A DNA stretch of 64,000 bases from Citreicoccus inhibens (GCF_019039035.1 NZ_JAHNZT010000031.1:37984-101983); one strand, 5' to 3'. Positions 1 to 8,777 are shown, numbered from the stretch's first letter. Made by a program: numbers and translations. Notes: generated from the sequence alone by a model not told the origin.

Positions 1-888
1 CTGTCCAAGCTCAAGAGCACCTACCTGGACACGCTGCCGTCCCTGGTGGCGCGTGACGGGCGCATCCATACGACCTATCACCAGGCGGCGACGGCCACCG
101 GGCGCCTGTCGTCGTCGGATCCCAACCTGCAGAACATCCCCGTGCGCACGGAGGTGGGCCGGGAGATTCGCCGCGCCTTCGTGGCCGAGCCAGGGCATCA
201 GCTCGTCAGCGCGGACTACAGCCAGGTGGAGCTTCGGCTGTTGGCGCACATCGCGGAGGACCCGGTCCTCATCGACGCGTTCCTCCACGACGAGGACATC
301 CACAGTCGCACGGCGGCCGAGGTCTTCGGCGTGACGCCCGCGCAGGTGGACCGCGAGCAGCGGCGCGTGGCGAAGATGGTGAACTTCGGCATCGCGTACG
401 GGCTGTCTCCGCACGGCCTGTCCACGCGGCTGGGCATCTCCCAGGAGTCCGCGCGCGACGTCATCGAGCGCTACTTCACGCGCTACGCGGGCATCCGGCG
501 TTACCTGCTGGAGACCGTGGAGAAGGCCCGCAAGGTGGGCTACGTGGAGACGCTCTACGGACGCCGCCGGCTCATGGGGGACCTGCACTCGAAGAACCGG
601 GGCGTGGCCCAGGCCGCCGAGCGCGCCGCCATCAACATGCCCATTCAGGGCACGGCCGCGGACTTGATGAAGATGGCCATGCTCGCGGTGGAGGACGCGC
701 TCCGCCAGGAAGGCCTGCGCACCACGCTGCTGCTCCAGGTGCACGACGAACTGTTGTTCGAGGCGCCGGATGCGGAAGTGGAAGCGGTGAAGGCGCTCGC
801 GGCCCGGTGCATGTCCTCGGTGGCCCAGCTCAAGGTGCCGCTGAAGGTGGACGTGGGCGCGGGGCGAAGCTGGGCAGATGCGCACTGA
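1..888 (+). CDS. polA: DNA polymerase I, C-terminal polymerase domain (5' end outside window)
   Basis: The frame is open from the first base, so this is the last 295 residues of a family A DNA polymerase, which fills gaps in repair and Okazaki fragment processing. Motif A is visible as SADYSQVELRLLAHI with its metal-binding Asp. The O-helix (motif B) reads RRVAKMVNFGIAYGLS with the dNTP-binding Arg and Lys and the Phe/Tyr pair, and motif C reads LLQVHDELLFEAP with the second catalytic Asp. The 5'-3' and 3'-5' exonuclease regions lie before the window and cannot be judged. The gene ends at a TGA that overlaps a hairpin. No disruption is seen. Confidence 0.97.
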   Translation: MSKLKSTYLDTLPSLVARDGRIHTTYHQAATATGRLSSSDPNLQNIPVRTEVGREIRRAFVAEPGHQLVSADYSQVELRLLAHIAEDPVLIDAFLHDEDIHSRTAAEVFGVTPAQVDREQRRVAKMVNFGIAYGLSPHGLSTRLGISQESARDVIERYFTRYAGIRRYLLETVEKARKVGYVETLYGRRRLMGDLHSKNRGVAQAAERAAINMPIQGTAADLMKMAMLAVEDALRQEGLRTTLLLQVHDELLFEAPDAEVEAVKALAARCMSSVAQLKVPLKVDVGAGRSWADAH

Positions 889-915
889 GCGCGAGGCGTG
901 ACTGCCCTCGCGCTC
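887..915 (+). terminator. hairpin at the polA stop codon
   Basis: A perfect 10-bp inverted repeat (GAGCGCGAGG / CCTCGCGCTC, loop of 9) starts within the polA stop codon. There is no clear T run after it, so it may be a weak terminator or an mRNA 3' stabiliser. The rest of the 889-1149 gap shows nothing recognisable. Confidence 0.4.
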
Positions 916-1149
916 GTGCCCTCTGCCTGAAAAACACGCCGACCCGTCCGACCGGCGAGGCGCGCGGACCCCCATCCACGCGTCCCGGCGGTTCACATGT
1001 GTGCGCGCTCACCGCTCCCCCGAGCGGGAGCACGCCCCCCAAGGCGTGCCACGGGCCCCCACCCATGGCACACACCCTCCCGCCAGCCCTCGGACGCCCC
1101 TCCAAGGAGGAGTGTCAAGCCGGACGGGTCGGCAATCCCAACCCACCCC

Positions 1150-1689
1150 TCAGTGCACCGCCGAGCGTGTGTCGCGCGCGGTGGGCGGCGTCCGCTTCCC
1201 ACGCGTCGGTCGCTCGAAGTATTCGACCACCAGGCCGCCGAAGGGCACTCGAGGGCCCTCCGCCTTGGCGTCCGTCAGCCGCTGCAACAGCGCCACCGCC
1301 GAGTCCACCGCTTCGTCGAGCGCGCGGTTGATGGCGCGGCGCTCCGAGTCACCGCCGCCCAGCACGTCCACGGTGTCCACCAGGCAGCGGCGCAGCGCCG
1401 CGAACTCGTCGTAGAGCGCGCGGGCGCCCCGCGTGGAGGACAGCCTCAGCACGGCGCGCGTGCGGCTCCAGGGGCTCGTGTCCTCGCCTTCCAGCGTTCG
1501 CCCCAGCTCCCGGATGAAGGTTTCCACCAGGCCGTCCAGCAGGCTCGGCTCCAGGGACCCAGGGCCCTCCACGGAGGCCAGCCGAGCGCGGCGCCACAGG
1601 GCCGCGATGCGATCGGGCTGGCGCGAGAACACCCGGGCCACACCCGCGGCCTTGCGTCCTCGCTCCGTCATGTCCGGTGTCTTCCTCAT
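1150..1689 (-). CDS. helical protein, possible RsbRD-type sensor domain
   Basis: A 179-residue protein of unknown function, predicted almost wholly helical. The pattern in its middle (PWSRTRAVLRLSSTRG, then a conserved-looking EFAALRRCL helix) resembles the four-helix N-terminal sensor domain found ahead of some histidine kinases and RsbR-like proteins. No kinase or output domain follows, so it would be a stand-alone sensor-like domain. It lies 150 bp downstream of the metallopeptidase gene on the same strand and may be read with it. The assignment is a pattern impression only; the reading frame itself is better supported than the function. Confidence 0.6.
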   Translation of the reverse strand: MRKTPDMTERGRKAAGVARVFSRQPDRIAALWRRARLASVEGPGSLEPSLLDGLVETFIRELGRTLEGEDTSPWSRTRAVLRLSSTRGARALYDEFAALRRCLVDTVDVLGGGDSERRAINRALDEAVDSAVALLQRLTDAKAEGPRVPFGGLVVEYFERPTRGKRTPPTARDTRSAVH

Positions 1690-1839
1690 CGTGCCCAGCC
1701 CCAGAGCAAACGCCCTGCCAGCGGACCGAGCCCAGCATTCACTGGAAAATCAGGCGCTTGGGAGCGCTTCCCGGACAGCCGAGGGGGAGCGGAGGCGTAA
1801 AACCTACGGGCATCGCCCTGAAAGGCGCGGCCCGGAGCG

Positions 1840-3084
1840 TCAATGCAGGGTGGGCTTGGACGGGCGGGACGGCGTGTCGTCGTCCCCTCCGCCGGCGTCC
1901 GCGTTGCCCGAGTCCAGGTCGCTGGAGGCGTCCCGGTCCATGCTGCCCTCCCGGGCCTCGGCGCCGTCGTCGCGGGCCTCGGGTTGGGCGGTGGGCGGGG
2001 TGTTGGCCGAGTGCCACTCGGGCCACGGGTGTTGCGCGTCCGACGGGGGGGCGGCTTCGGGCGCGGCCTGGGCGGCGGCCAGGAGGCGCAGCGCGGCGTC
2101 CTCGGCGGCGTCCTCGGCCGCCAGCTCCGCCATCTTCGCGGCCTTCTGGTGGCGCCGGCGCAGGAAGGCCGCCACGCACAGGCCCGAGGCCACCAGCCAC
2201 AACAGCGCCGAGCTGGTGGTGAGCGGCAGCCAGCCGTAGCGGGCCGAGAGGCCGTGGCGCCAGTCCTTCTCCTCCACCTCCAGCGAGCTGTGGAAGGCCT
2301 TGCCGAAGGCGAGTTCGAAGGGCTCTTGCGCCCGGACGCCGTCCACCAACTGGCCCATGGCCTCCGGGCCGTGGCGGCTGATGAGGAAGCCCACGAACGC
2401 GGCGCTCTGGGCGTAGGCGATCTCCACGTCCGAGGGGACGTCCGGCCAGTGGTTGGACAGGTCCTCGAAGTGGAAGACGCGTTCCTGCGTCACGGCGCGG
2501 AAGAGCGCGGCATAGTGGGTGACGGAGTAGCGCTCCTCGGTGAGGTTCTGCGCCACGCCCTCCTGGAACCAGTGCGGCCACGAGGGCGCGAGCTGACCCA
2601 GGGCCACGTGCGCCAGCTCATGTCGCAGGGTGGTCGGGCCATCCGGGGCGTTCAGGCTCAGCGCGTCCAGCAGGATTATCTGGTGGGCCGGGTAGGCGAG
2701 CGCCACGGCCCAGCCCGGCGGCTTGCCACCTGGCAGCGCGAGGGCATCGAACTCCTCGCGGCCCACGCCAATGCGAATCTCGGTGGTGCCCGGCCAGTCG
2801 CGCCCGAGCATCTGCCCGAAGGCGTCGCGAATGTCCTCGATCTGCGCCGCCAGTCGGCGGGCCGCCCCCGTGGCGCGCGTGGTGTGCAGGATGCGAAAGC
2901 GCCGGGTTCCCAACTCTCCGGTCACCAGCGCCGGCCGCGTGTGGGGCACGAGGGCGGTGTCTCGGACCACGGCTTCTTGCTCGTGGATTCCGTGAGGCCC
3001 CCCCACGTCCTCCTGGGCCATCGCCCGGGGCGGGACGAGCCAGAGCAGGAGCAGGACGAGCAGGGAGCGAATGAAGGGCCTCAC
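1840..3084 (-). CDS. membrane-anchored zinc metallopeptidase, peptidase MA-like
   Basis: A 414-residue exported protein. An N-terminal signal peptide (hydrophobic [10 protein letters not shown], then AMA) is followed by a peptidase MA-like domain with the zinc-binding HELAH at residues 155-159 and a WFQEGVAQ segment that supplies the third ligand region, as in gluzincins. One transmembrane helix lies near residues 290-310. The tail beyond it is rich in Ala, Pro, Asp and Ser, low in complexity and presumably cytoplasmic. Its ATG overlaps the stop of the upstream yggU-like gene by 4 bp, so translation is probably coupled. The substrate is unknown; the family is thought to act at the cell envelope. 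Confidence 0.85.
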   Translation of the reverse strand: MRPFIRSLLVLLLLWLVPPRAMAQEDVGGPHGIHEQEAVVRDTALVPHTRPALVTGELGTRRFRILHTTRATGAARRLAAQIEDIRDAFGQMLGRDWPGTTEIRIGVGREEFDALALPGGKPPGWAVALAYPAHQIILLDALSLNAPDGPTTLRHELAHVALGQLAPSWPHWFQEGVAQNLTEERYSVTHYAALFRAVTQERVFHFEDLSNHWPDVPSDVEIAYAQSAAFVGFLISRHGPEAMGQLVDGVRAQEPFELAFGKAFHSSLEVEEKDWRHGLSARYGWLPLTTSSALLWLVASGLCVAAFLRRRHQKAAKMAELAAEDAAEDAALRLLAAAQAAPEAAPPSDAQHPWPEWHSANTPPTAQPEARDDGAEAREGSMDRDASSDLDSGNADAGGGDDDTPSRPSKPTLH

Positions 3085-3380
3085 GGTCCCCCAGAGATAA
3101 CAGCCTCGGCCCGCGCCGCATCAATCCCTTGCACGACGACGCGCTTGCGGCGCGATGCGTCGCCAGCGGTCAGGGTGACCTGCCGGCGGGGGACGCCCAG
3201 CTGCTTGGCGAGGAACTCGACCAGGGCGGCGTTGGCCTCGCCGTCCACGGGAGGCGCCGCGAGCTGAATCTTCAGCTGGCCGTCGTGCTCGCCCACCACC
3301 CGGGTGCGCGAGGCGCGAGGCTGGACGAGCACGGTGAGCTCGATGCCGTCCGGAACGACTCTGAGCCAGGGGGGCGCCAC
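3081..3380 (-). CDS. DUF167/YggU family protein
   Basis: A 99-residue single-domain protein of the YggU/DUF167 family. The family core is visible as [12 protein letters not shown], then [19 protein letters not shown], then the basic stretch [10 protein letters not shown]. Length matches the family (about 90-110 residues). The molecular role of the family is not established; in many bacteria the gene sits beside cell-division or DivIVA genes, and here it follows a DivIVA-domain gene by 3 bp and overlaps the metallopeptidase gene by 4 bp, so the three form one transcription unit. Confidence 0.9.
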   Translation of the reverse strand: MAPPWLRVVPDGIELTVLVQPRASRTRVVGEHDGQLKIQLAAPPVDGEANAALVEFLAKQLGVPRRQVTLTAGDASRRKRVVVQGIDAARAEAVISGGP

Positions 3381-3383
3381 GGG

Positions 3384-3911
3384 CTACTCGGCGCCGTGGG
3401 CCTTCTTCTGGGTCAGGAAGGCGACGTTGTCCTCGACGCGGGCGTGGTCCCGGTCCGCGAACGAGGGGCCCGCGAAGGTCTCCAGGAGCTTGCGGTGCGC
3501 CTCCACCACCGAGCGGACCTGGGACTCGAACTGGGTGCGCTGGCGCTTCAGCTCGTTGATGTCCTCGACCACCTGGACGAGCCGCTGGTGCGCGCCGTGG
3601 ACGATCTTCTCCGCCTGGTGCTCGGCGTCCGCGATGATGATCTCCGCCTCCTTCTTGGCGGCGTCCTTGAGGTCCTCGCTGATGCGCTGCGCGGTGACCA
3701 TCGTCTCCTGGAGGGTGCGCTCGCGCTCCTGGTGCTGCTCGAGCTTGAGCTGCGTGCGCTTCAGCTCCTCCTTCTGGGCGATGTTCTCCTTCACCACCTC
3801 CTCGAACTCGCCGGCGATGAGCTCCAGGTAGGCCTCCACCTCTCGGCGCGAGAAGCCACGCAGGGCCGTCTCGAAGCGCTTCTGCCGGATGTCGAGCGGG
3901 GTGATTTTCAT
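3384..3911 (-). CDS. DivIVA-domain coiled-coil protein
   Basis: A 175-residue protein that begins with the DivIVA membrane-binding segment (MKITPLDIRQKRFETALRGFSRREVEAYLE), split here only by its typical Gly-Phe turn. A long coiled coil follows to about residue 150, rich in Glu, Gln and Lys. DivIVA proteins recognise curved membrane and act as polar or septal scaffolds. It is the first gene of a unit with the YggU-like and metallopeptidase genes. The C-terminal 25 residues are charged and probably flexible. What it recruits in this organism cannot be told from sequence. Confidence 0.92.
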   Translation of the reverse strand: MKITPLDIRQKRFETALRGFSRREVEAYLELIAGEFEEVVKENIAQKEELKRTQLKLEQHQERERTLQETMVTAQRISEDLKDAAKKEAEIIIADAEHQAEKIVHGAHQRLVQVVEDINELKRQRTQFESQVRSVVEAHRKLLETFAGPSFADRDHARVEDNVAFLTQKKAHGAE

Positions 3912-4023
3912 GGCCCCGAAGTCTAGCGCAGGGGCATGACTTCTCCAGGAAACGGCCCGGGAGGGCAGGCCCCGCGTCCTGCGTCCATCGCTTCGCTGGG
4001 GCCCGCAAGCGAGCGGGCGAGCG

Positions 4024-4620
4024 CTAGTGCGCGGGGGCCGGCGCGGCGTCCCACTGGGCCGCGACGGTGCGCGCGGCGTTCTGCACGGCCCAGCCCATGC
4101 GGCTGTCGGCCGCCACGTCCTGGACGGTGCGGCGCGCGGTGGCGGTGCGCTGGAAGACGAGCCCGCTGAGGGCCTGAATCTTGAGCGCGTCGGGCAGCTT
4201 GGTGTGGCGCACCACGTTGCCGAGGATCTCCTCCGCCCGCCGATGCTGGAACAGCGCCACCGCGCGCAGCGCCGCCTGCTGGATGCGCGGGTTGGGGTCC
4301 CAGATGAGCGCGGCCAGCGGGTCCAGGGCGCGGGCGTCGCCCAGCAAGGCCAGGTCCTCGATGGCGATGGCGCGAATCTCCTCGGGCGCGGGCTCGGCCG
4401 CCGCGAGCAGGCCGCGCAGGAGCGCCCCCTCGGCGGGCGTCGCGGGCAGCTCCGGCGAGGCGGTGGGGGGCGTGGCGGGCGCGGCCGGGGCCGGGACAGG
4501 CCTGGCGGGCGCGGGGCGCGGGGCGGCCTTGGTGGCGGGAGCCGAAGCGGGGGCCTGGGGCGCCTGCTGCGCGCGGGCGATGGTGGCGACGAGCAACGCG
4601 GCGGCGACGAGCGGACGCAT
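4024..4620 (-). CDS. secreted HEAT-repeat protein
   Basis: A 198-residue exported protein. The chosen ATG at 4620 gives a signal peptide (MRPLVAAALLVATIARAQQ); the frame is open further upstream but that part looks non-coding. After an Ala/Pro-rich linker of about 50 residues, two to three HEAT-like helical repeats are visible, for example IRAIAIEDLALLGDARALDP and PRIQQAALRAVALFQHRRAE. Such repeats usually bind proteins. There are no catalytic motifs. It is divergent from the J-domain gene with a 139-bp shared upstream region. Confidence 0.8.
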   Translation of the reverse strand: MRPLVAAALLVATIARAQQAPQAPASAPATKAAPRPAPARPVPAPAAPATPPTASPELPATPAEGALLRGLLAAAEPAPEEIRAIAIEDLALLGDARALDPLAALIWDPNPRIQQAALRAVALFQHRRAEEILGNVVRHTKLPDALKIQALSGLVFQRTATARRTVQDVAADSRMGWAVQNAARTVAAQWDAAPAPAH

Positions 4621-4688
4621 GGGCCTCGTTGTACCCCGAAAACCCAGGGCGAAGGGGCACCCCCCCACGGGTCGCCGTGGACATTTTC

Positions 4689-4716
4689 TTGACGCGATCG
4701 GCAAACGTGGGAGGGT
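4689..4716 (+). promoter_or_regulatory. candidate promoter of the J-domain gene
   Basis: TTGACG at 4689-4694 is a good housekeeping -35 element. The matching -10 is poor (GAGGGT at 16 bp spacing), so only the -35 half is convincing. It is correctly placed about 45-70 bp ahead of the ATG at 4760. Confidence 0.25.
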
Positions 4717-4759
4717 GTCGGTGCTACAGGCGTGTTGCGAACGGGAGAGCGAAGGCACG

Positions 4760-5278
4760 ATGAGCGCCGCGGTCGCGAGCTGGAACTGGCAGACGTTGGA
4801 CAACGTCGAGGTGGAGTGCACCCACTGCAGCGTCCGCATGACGCTCCAGGCGGGCCACCGCGTGAAGTACTTCCGGTGCTCCTCCTGCCACCGCTGGGTG
4901 TCCAGCACCTACACGGATGTGCTGCGCGCGGACGCGAAGATTCGCACGCACCCCGTGAAGGACACGGCGGAGGCGGATGCGCGCTTCATGGAAGTGAAGG
5001 GGCGTCTGGACCGCTGGCTGACGGCGCTGGAGGACCAGGACCCGTACCATGTGCTCGGCGTGTCGCCGTTGGACTCGCCGGACGTGGTCCGCGCGCGCTA
5101 CCGCGAGCTGGCGATGGAGCGGCACCCGGACCGGGGCGGCTCGGCCGAGAAGATGCGCGAGCTGAACGCCGCCTATGAGCGCATCCTGAAGCACCGCCAG
5201 CGCAAGCGTCACGAGGCGCTGTCCGCGGGCACGGCCGTGGTGGCCACCGCCGCGGTCCTGCCGGTGCGCAGCAGGTAG
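4760..5278 (+). CDS. zinc-ribbon J-domain co-chaperone-like protein
   Basis: A 172-residue protein. Residues 20-43 carry two CxxC pairs (CTHC and CSSC), a small zinc ribbon. Residues 93-150 form a J domain with the essential HPD at 122-124 (ERHPDRGG), the signature that stimulates the ATPase of DnaK-type chaperones. No Gly/Phe region or DnaJ C-terminal domain is present, so it is a specialised type III J protein rather than DnaJ. The ATG at 4760 was chosen because the two domains begin just after it. The last 70 bp overlap the 3' end of the convergent SpoIIM-like gene. Confidence 0.88.
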   Translation: MSAAVASWNWQTLDNVEVECTHCSVRMTLQAGHRVKYFRCSSCHRWVSSTYTDVLRADAKIRTHPVKDTAEADARFMEVKGRLDRWLTALEDQDPYHVLGVSPLDSPDVVRARYRELAMERHPDRGGSAEKMRELNAAYERILKHRQRKRHEALSAGTAVVATAAVLPVRSR

Positions 5279-6204
5279 CTCCAGAGCAGCGCCCCCAGGG
5301 CCAGGCCCAGCGCGGCCTTGGCCCAGGTGGGGAAGAGCGAGCCCGGCGACACGAAGCCCTCCACGCAGCCGATGAAGGCGAGGAAGGGCGCGCAGCCCAG
5401 CACCAGCTTGACGGCCTCGCGCCCTCGCCGCGCCAGCGCTTGTCCCCGGGGAAGCTCCCCTGGGTCGACGAGCGCCTGGCCCACCATCAAGCCCGCGCCT
5501 CCCGCGATGACGATGATGGACAGCTCGACGGGGCCGTGCGCGCTGATGAAGTCGAAGAAGCCGTGGGCCAGCCCCTCGCGGAGGCACAGCGCGCCGATGG
5601 CGCCAAGCTGCACGCCGTTGTTGATGAGCGTGTACAGCGTGCCCAGGCCGAGCAGCAGCCCCGAGGCGAAGGCGAAGAGCGTGACGGACAGGTTGTTGGT
5701 GGCGATGCGCGACGCCACGGTGTGGGGCGGCGTGACGGAGAGCAGGTCATCTGTCCACATGCGGCCCGCCGCGATGGAGGCGCGCACGCGCTCGGGCACG
5801 AGCAGCTCCGCGCCGCGCGGCTCCAGGAGCACCACGAGCGCGCCCAGCAGGATGCCCAGGCAGAGCAGCGCCGCGCTCACCCCCACGAAGCGCAGCTCGC
5901 GTCGCAGCGTGGCGGGGAAGTCCCGCCGGTAGAAGTCGCGCACGGCGGCCCAGCGCTCTCGCGGAGGCTGATAGATGGCGGCGTACGCCTGGCCGCAGAG
6001 CTGGTTGAGGAAGCGGTGGGCGTCCGTGCCGGGGAAGAACGTCTGGGCATGCGCGAGGTCCGCGGCCGCGCGGCGGTACAGCGCGTCCAGCGTGCGCAGT
6101 TCTTCCAGTCGCAGCGTGCCGGAGCGCTGACGGGCGAGGAGTCCGGACAGCGCCTCCCAGTCCGGTCGGCGCCGCGAGACGAAGCCGGGGAGGCTGGGGG
6201 CCAT
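5209..6204 (-). CDS. SpoIIM-family (stage II sporulation protein M-like) membrane protein
   Basis: A 331-residue integral membrane protein. After a soluble N-terminal third (about 100 residues) there are several hydrophobic helices, including VSAALLCLGILLGALVVLL and FASGLLLGLGTLYTLINNGV. The family signature region reads NNLSVTLFAFASGLLLG and ends with the conserved HGPVELSIIVIAGGAGL segment. In non-endospore formers this family is usually encoded next to RDD, MoxR and DUF58 genes; here only the RDD partner is present, immediately upstream with 2 bp between them. Substrate or partner unknown. The 3' end overlaps the J-domain gene by 70 bp. Confidence 0.9.
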   Translation of the reverse strand: MAPSLPGFVSRRRPDWEALSGLLARQRSGTLRLEELRTLDALYRRAAADLAHAQTFFPGTDAHRFLNQLCGQAYAAIYQPPRERWAAVRDFYRRDFPATLRRELRFVGVSAALLCLGILLGALVVLLEPRGAELLVPERVRASIAAGRMWTDDLLSVTPPHTVASRIATNNLSVTLFAFASGLLLGLGTLYTLINNGVQLGAIGALCLREGLAHGFFDFISAHGPVELSIIVIAGGAGLMVGQALVDPGELPRGQALARRGREAVKLVLGCAPFLAFIGCVEGFVSPGSLFPTWAKAALGLALGALLWSYLLRTGRTAAVATTAVPADSAS

Positions 6205-6206
6205 GG

Positions 6207-6971
6207 TCAGTGGCCCGCCCGCGCGCGCACGCGCAGGAAGGTCTCGGTGGCATCGGCGGAGCGGAGCACTGCGGCGCGCTCGGCGTCACTCAGGTGCGCG
6301 CCCACGCGGTCCACCAGCCGCGTCCCCAGCCGCTTGCGCACCTCGGGCTCCAGGTTGCGGGCGCGCGAGAGGAAGGCCAACACCAGCTCGACCTCCTCGG
6401 TGCTGAGCGGGCGCTCGGCGGCGTTGGGGGCAGGGCGCTCGGCGGCGGGCGTGGTGTACGCGTCCAGGTTGATGGCCTCCTCGCGCACGAGCACGGTGCC
6501 GGCCAGCAGATCTCCCAGCCGGCGGTGCTGACGGGTGAGGAGCATGGTGATGCAGCCCGTGGCGTAGAGCACGGGCAGGAAGTCGAGCACGCGGCAGATG
6601 TTGCGCACGGCGCTCTCGAAGACGCCCACGGGTGAGCCGTCCACGCGCACCACGCGGATGCCGAGCACGCGCTTGCCGACGGTCTGCCCGTGGAAGAAGA
6701 CCTCGGCCAGGGTCCAGTACAGCCACTGGGTGGCGAAGAGGCCCAAGGCCAGCAGCGTCTGTCCCACGCCGGACAGTGCCTGGAGCGCGCCCAGCACATC
6801 CGCGAGCAACAGCGTGACGATGAAGTAGAGCGCCACCCAGACGGCGAACAGGAGGCTCGCATCCACCAGCCACGCGAGGCAGCGATAGCCGATGCCCGCC
6901 ACGGGCAGGGTGAGCGCCACGCGCTCAGGCGTGGCGACGTCGAGATGGGGGGCAGGGGCGGAGGTGCTCAT
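6207..6971 (-). CDS. RDD family membrane protein
   Basis: A 254-residue membrane protein (start at the ATG at 6971; a further in-frame ATG at 6992 is possible). The family name residues are visible: Arg-Cys-Leu in GYRCLAWLVDASLL for the Arg/Asp region, and LPVLYATGCITML with RRLGDLLAGTVLVRE, the conserved RLGDxxAGT end of the domain. Three hydrophobic segments lie between residues 30 and 150. The C-terminal 90 residues are soluble and helical and are an extra relative to a minimal RDD protein. It precedes the SpoIIM-like gene by 2 bp, a pairing seen widely, so the two probably act as one membrane complex. Confidence 0.9.
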   Translation of the reverse strand: MSTSAPAPHLDVATPERVALTLPVAGIGYRCLAWLVDASLLFAVWVALYFIVTLLLADVLGALQALSGVGQTLLALGLFATQWLYWTLAEVFFHGQTVGKRVLGIRVVRVDGSPVGVFESAVRNICRVLDFLPVLYATGCITMLLTRQHRRLGDLLAGTVLVREEAINLDAYTTPAAERPAPNAAERPLSTEEVELVLAFLSRARNLEPEVRKRLGTRLVDRVGAHLSDAERAAVLRSADATETFLRVRARAGH

Positions 6972-7028
6972 GCGCGGTCGGGCCCGCAGCATATGCCGCC
7001 CCCGTCCCCTCCTGGCGAGTCGGGGGGC

Positions 7029-7529
7029 TCAGGCCTTGGCCTTGCCTGTGTCCGGGCCGCCGCCCAGCTTGATCTTCTTGGGCTGGACCTCCGGGCGCTT
7101 GGGCAGGGTGAGCCGCAGCACGCCGTCCCTGAGCTGCGCGTCCACCTGCTCCGCGTCCACACCTTCTGGCAGGGTGAACGAGCGGCTGAAGGACCCGAAG
7201 CTGCGCTCGTACGTGTAGAAGCGGTCCGAGCTGTCCTGCTGCTCCACCTCGCGCTTGCCACTCACCGTGAGGCGATCCCCGGTGAGCGTCACGTCCACGT
7301 CTTTCTCATCCACGCCGGGAAGGTCCGCCTTGAAGATGTAGGCGTCCTTCGTCTCCTTCACGTCGAACGCGGGGGTGAAGCCGCCCGTGTCCGCGCGCCC
7401 GGTGAGCAGGCGACTGAGCTCCTCCACCGGGTCCGCGCTGATCAGCTCACGCATGCGGTGGAAGGGATCCCACTCCCGCCGAGCAGTCATCCGCTCGCCC
7501 CCTCCGCGCCTTACAGGAAGGTCTGCCAT
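7029..7529 (-). CDS. hspA: small heat shock protein, SP21-like (Hsp20)
   Basis: A 166-residue alpha-crystallin-type holdase. The domain spans about residues 50-150: AFDVKETKDAYIFKADLPGV at its start, LTGDRLTVSGKRE in the middle and the closing DGVLRLTLPKRPEVQPKKI, which includes the conserved GVLxLxxPK. The N-terminus (MADLPVRRG, then REWDPFHRMRELI) closely resembles Stigmatella SP21, a protein made on heat stress and during fruiting. It is divergently placed about 500 bp from fruA. No HrcA-type CIRCE repeat was seen upstream. Confidence 0.93.
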   Translation of the reverse strand: MADLPVRRGGGERMTARREWDPFHRMRELISADPVEELSRLLTGRADTGGFTPAFDVKETKDAYIFKADLPGVDEKDVDVTLTGDRLTVSGKREVEQQDSSDRFYTYERSFGSFSRSFTLPEGVDAEQVDAQLRDGVLRLTLPKRPEVQPKKIKLGGGPDTGKAKA

Positions 7530-8030
7530 GACGATGTCCCTCCGTTGCCGGGTGTCGCGAGGCCGCGTTCATCGCGACCTGTCGCGTCTAGCGTAGGGCG
7601 CGAGACATCCCCCGCGGATGGACGAGCCGGGCGCCGTGCCCTGGTGCGTGCGTCCTCCTTCAGGGCCACCGCGCGAGGGCTGGCCGGAGGCGACTGCGGG
7701 ACCCTCGCTGGCGCCCGACGGCGTGAAAGCATCACCCACTCGACGCAACGGCATGTTCGTCAAAGGACAGCGCTCACGAACCGACGGACGAAAGTCTGGA
7801 AACCGATCCGATTCATGCACAATTGACACTCCCGCGAGCGCTGGTTCGCACGGGCGATGAGCAGGTGTTAGGGTCTTGCCTGGCAGGAATTGCAGGAGTC
7901 GCAGAGGAGGTGTGGCCCAAAAGAATGTGGTCTGCAGTTGGAGTCTGCCGCGCGTCGGGGGACTCCAGGGCTGGCAGTTGTTAACAAGCAGTCACTGTTG
8001 TTTTCGCCATGGCGGCTGGGGGGCCTTCGC
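7530..8030. promoter_or_regulatory. divergent control region of hspA and fruA
   Basis: A 501-bp gene-free stretch that is long for this genome. It contains an inverted pair GTTCGT (7755-7760) and ACGAAC (7776-7781) whose centres are 21 bp apart, i.e. two helical turns, a TTGACA at 7823-7828 without a good -10, and a purine-rich GGAGGTG near 7905. The fruA frame is open back to 7890 but that part has no protein-like features. In M. xanthus the fruA gene is under developmental control by MrpC bound well upstream; I could not find a perfect MrpC consensus here. Confidence 0.6.
7755..7781. repeat. inverted repeat upstream of fruA
   Basis: GTTCGT and ACGAAC, perfect 6-bp arms separated by 15 bp, about 250 bp before the fruA start. 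The two-turn spacing suits a dimeric regulator. The protein that would bind is unknown. Confidence 0.35.
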
Positions 8031-8720
8031 ATGGCAACGAATCAAGCATCACTCCGTGTATCCATTCTCGAAGGACCGTGGGCCGCGTGGCAGGGACTGG
8101 CTGACGGGCTCCGTGGGGAAGGACTGCACATCACCTCGTTGACGAGGGACGTGCGCCTCTTCCTGGACGGGCTCGGCACGGATCCGCCGCAGGTGGCCAT
8201 CCTTGATGTCGAGGGCGATGGCGAAGCCGCCATTGGCTGCTCGGTGACCGAGGGCATCAACCTGCTGCGCGAGGCACGCAAGCGCCGGCTGGAGGTGCGC
8301 ATGCTGCTGCTGTCGGCGGTGAGCACCCCGGAGATCATCTCGCAGTGCTTCGACGAAGGGGCTTCCGGCTATCTCTTCCGCGCGGGGCTGGGGGTGAACG
8401 CCGTGTCGTCGGCGATCCAGTCCCTGGTGCGCGGCGAGCGCCTGTTCCCGGTGCAGCTCTTGCGCAATGACTTCGAGCACCCGCCCGTCACGTCACCCAC
8501 CGCGAGCGTGCTGTTGGCGCTCACGCAGCGCGAGCGCGAGGTGCTGGCGTACGTGGCGGGAGGCGCGGACAACTTGAAGATCGCCGCGCACCTTCAGATC
8601 GCCGAGCGCACGGTGAAGTCCCACGTCACGCAGCTCTACCGGAAGTTGGGCGCCGAGAACCGCACGCAGCTGGCCTTGCGCGCGTGCCACCTGGGCGTCC
8701 GGCCGCCCCCGGACCTCTGA
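8031..8720 (+). CDS. fruA: FruA-type developmental response regulator
   Basis: A 229-residue, two-domain protein. Starting at the ATG at 8031, the receiver-like domain puts Asp59 (VAILDVEG) exactly where FruA of Myxococcus has it, and the total length is identical to that protein. The usual acidic metal-binding pair is replaced (EGP at residues 14-16) and the Lys near the end of the domain is missing (FRAGLG), so it is an atypical receiver that may not be phosphorylated normally. A LuxR/FixJ-type helix-turn-helix follows at about 163-220 (LTQREREVLAYVAGG, IAERTVKSHVTQLYRKLG). FruA integrates early and C-signal inputs for fruiting and sporulation. Single gene, long upstream region, convergent with mbtH. 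Confidence 0.95.
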   Translation: MATNQASLRVSILEGPWAAWQGLADGLRGEGLHITSLTRDVRLFLDGLGTDPPQVAILDVEGDGEAAIGCSVTEGINLLREARKRRLEVRMLLLSAVSTPEIISQCFDEGASGYLFRAGLGVNAVSSAIQSLVRGERLFPVQLLRNDFEHPPVTSPTASVLLALTQREREVLAYVAGGADNLKIAAHLQIAERTVKSHVTQLYRKLGAENRTQLALRACHLGVRPPPDL

Positions 8721-8777
8721 GTCCGCGCGCGCGGGTCCACGCTCGCGCGCGCTGACCGTCCAGCGCGGCGCGACACA

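Noticed and set aside
1433..3267. Long open frames on the plus strand opposite the metallopeptidase and YggU genes
   Set aside because: They are shadow frames caused by high GC; their products are Arg/Gly/Pro-rich with no family match, while the minus-strand frames carry clear motifs.
7530..7700. CIRCE-type repeat for the small heat shock gene
   Set aside because: No TTAGCACTC/GAGTGCTAA pair is present upstream of the start at 7529.
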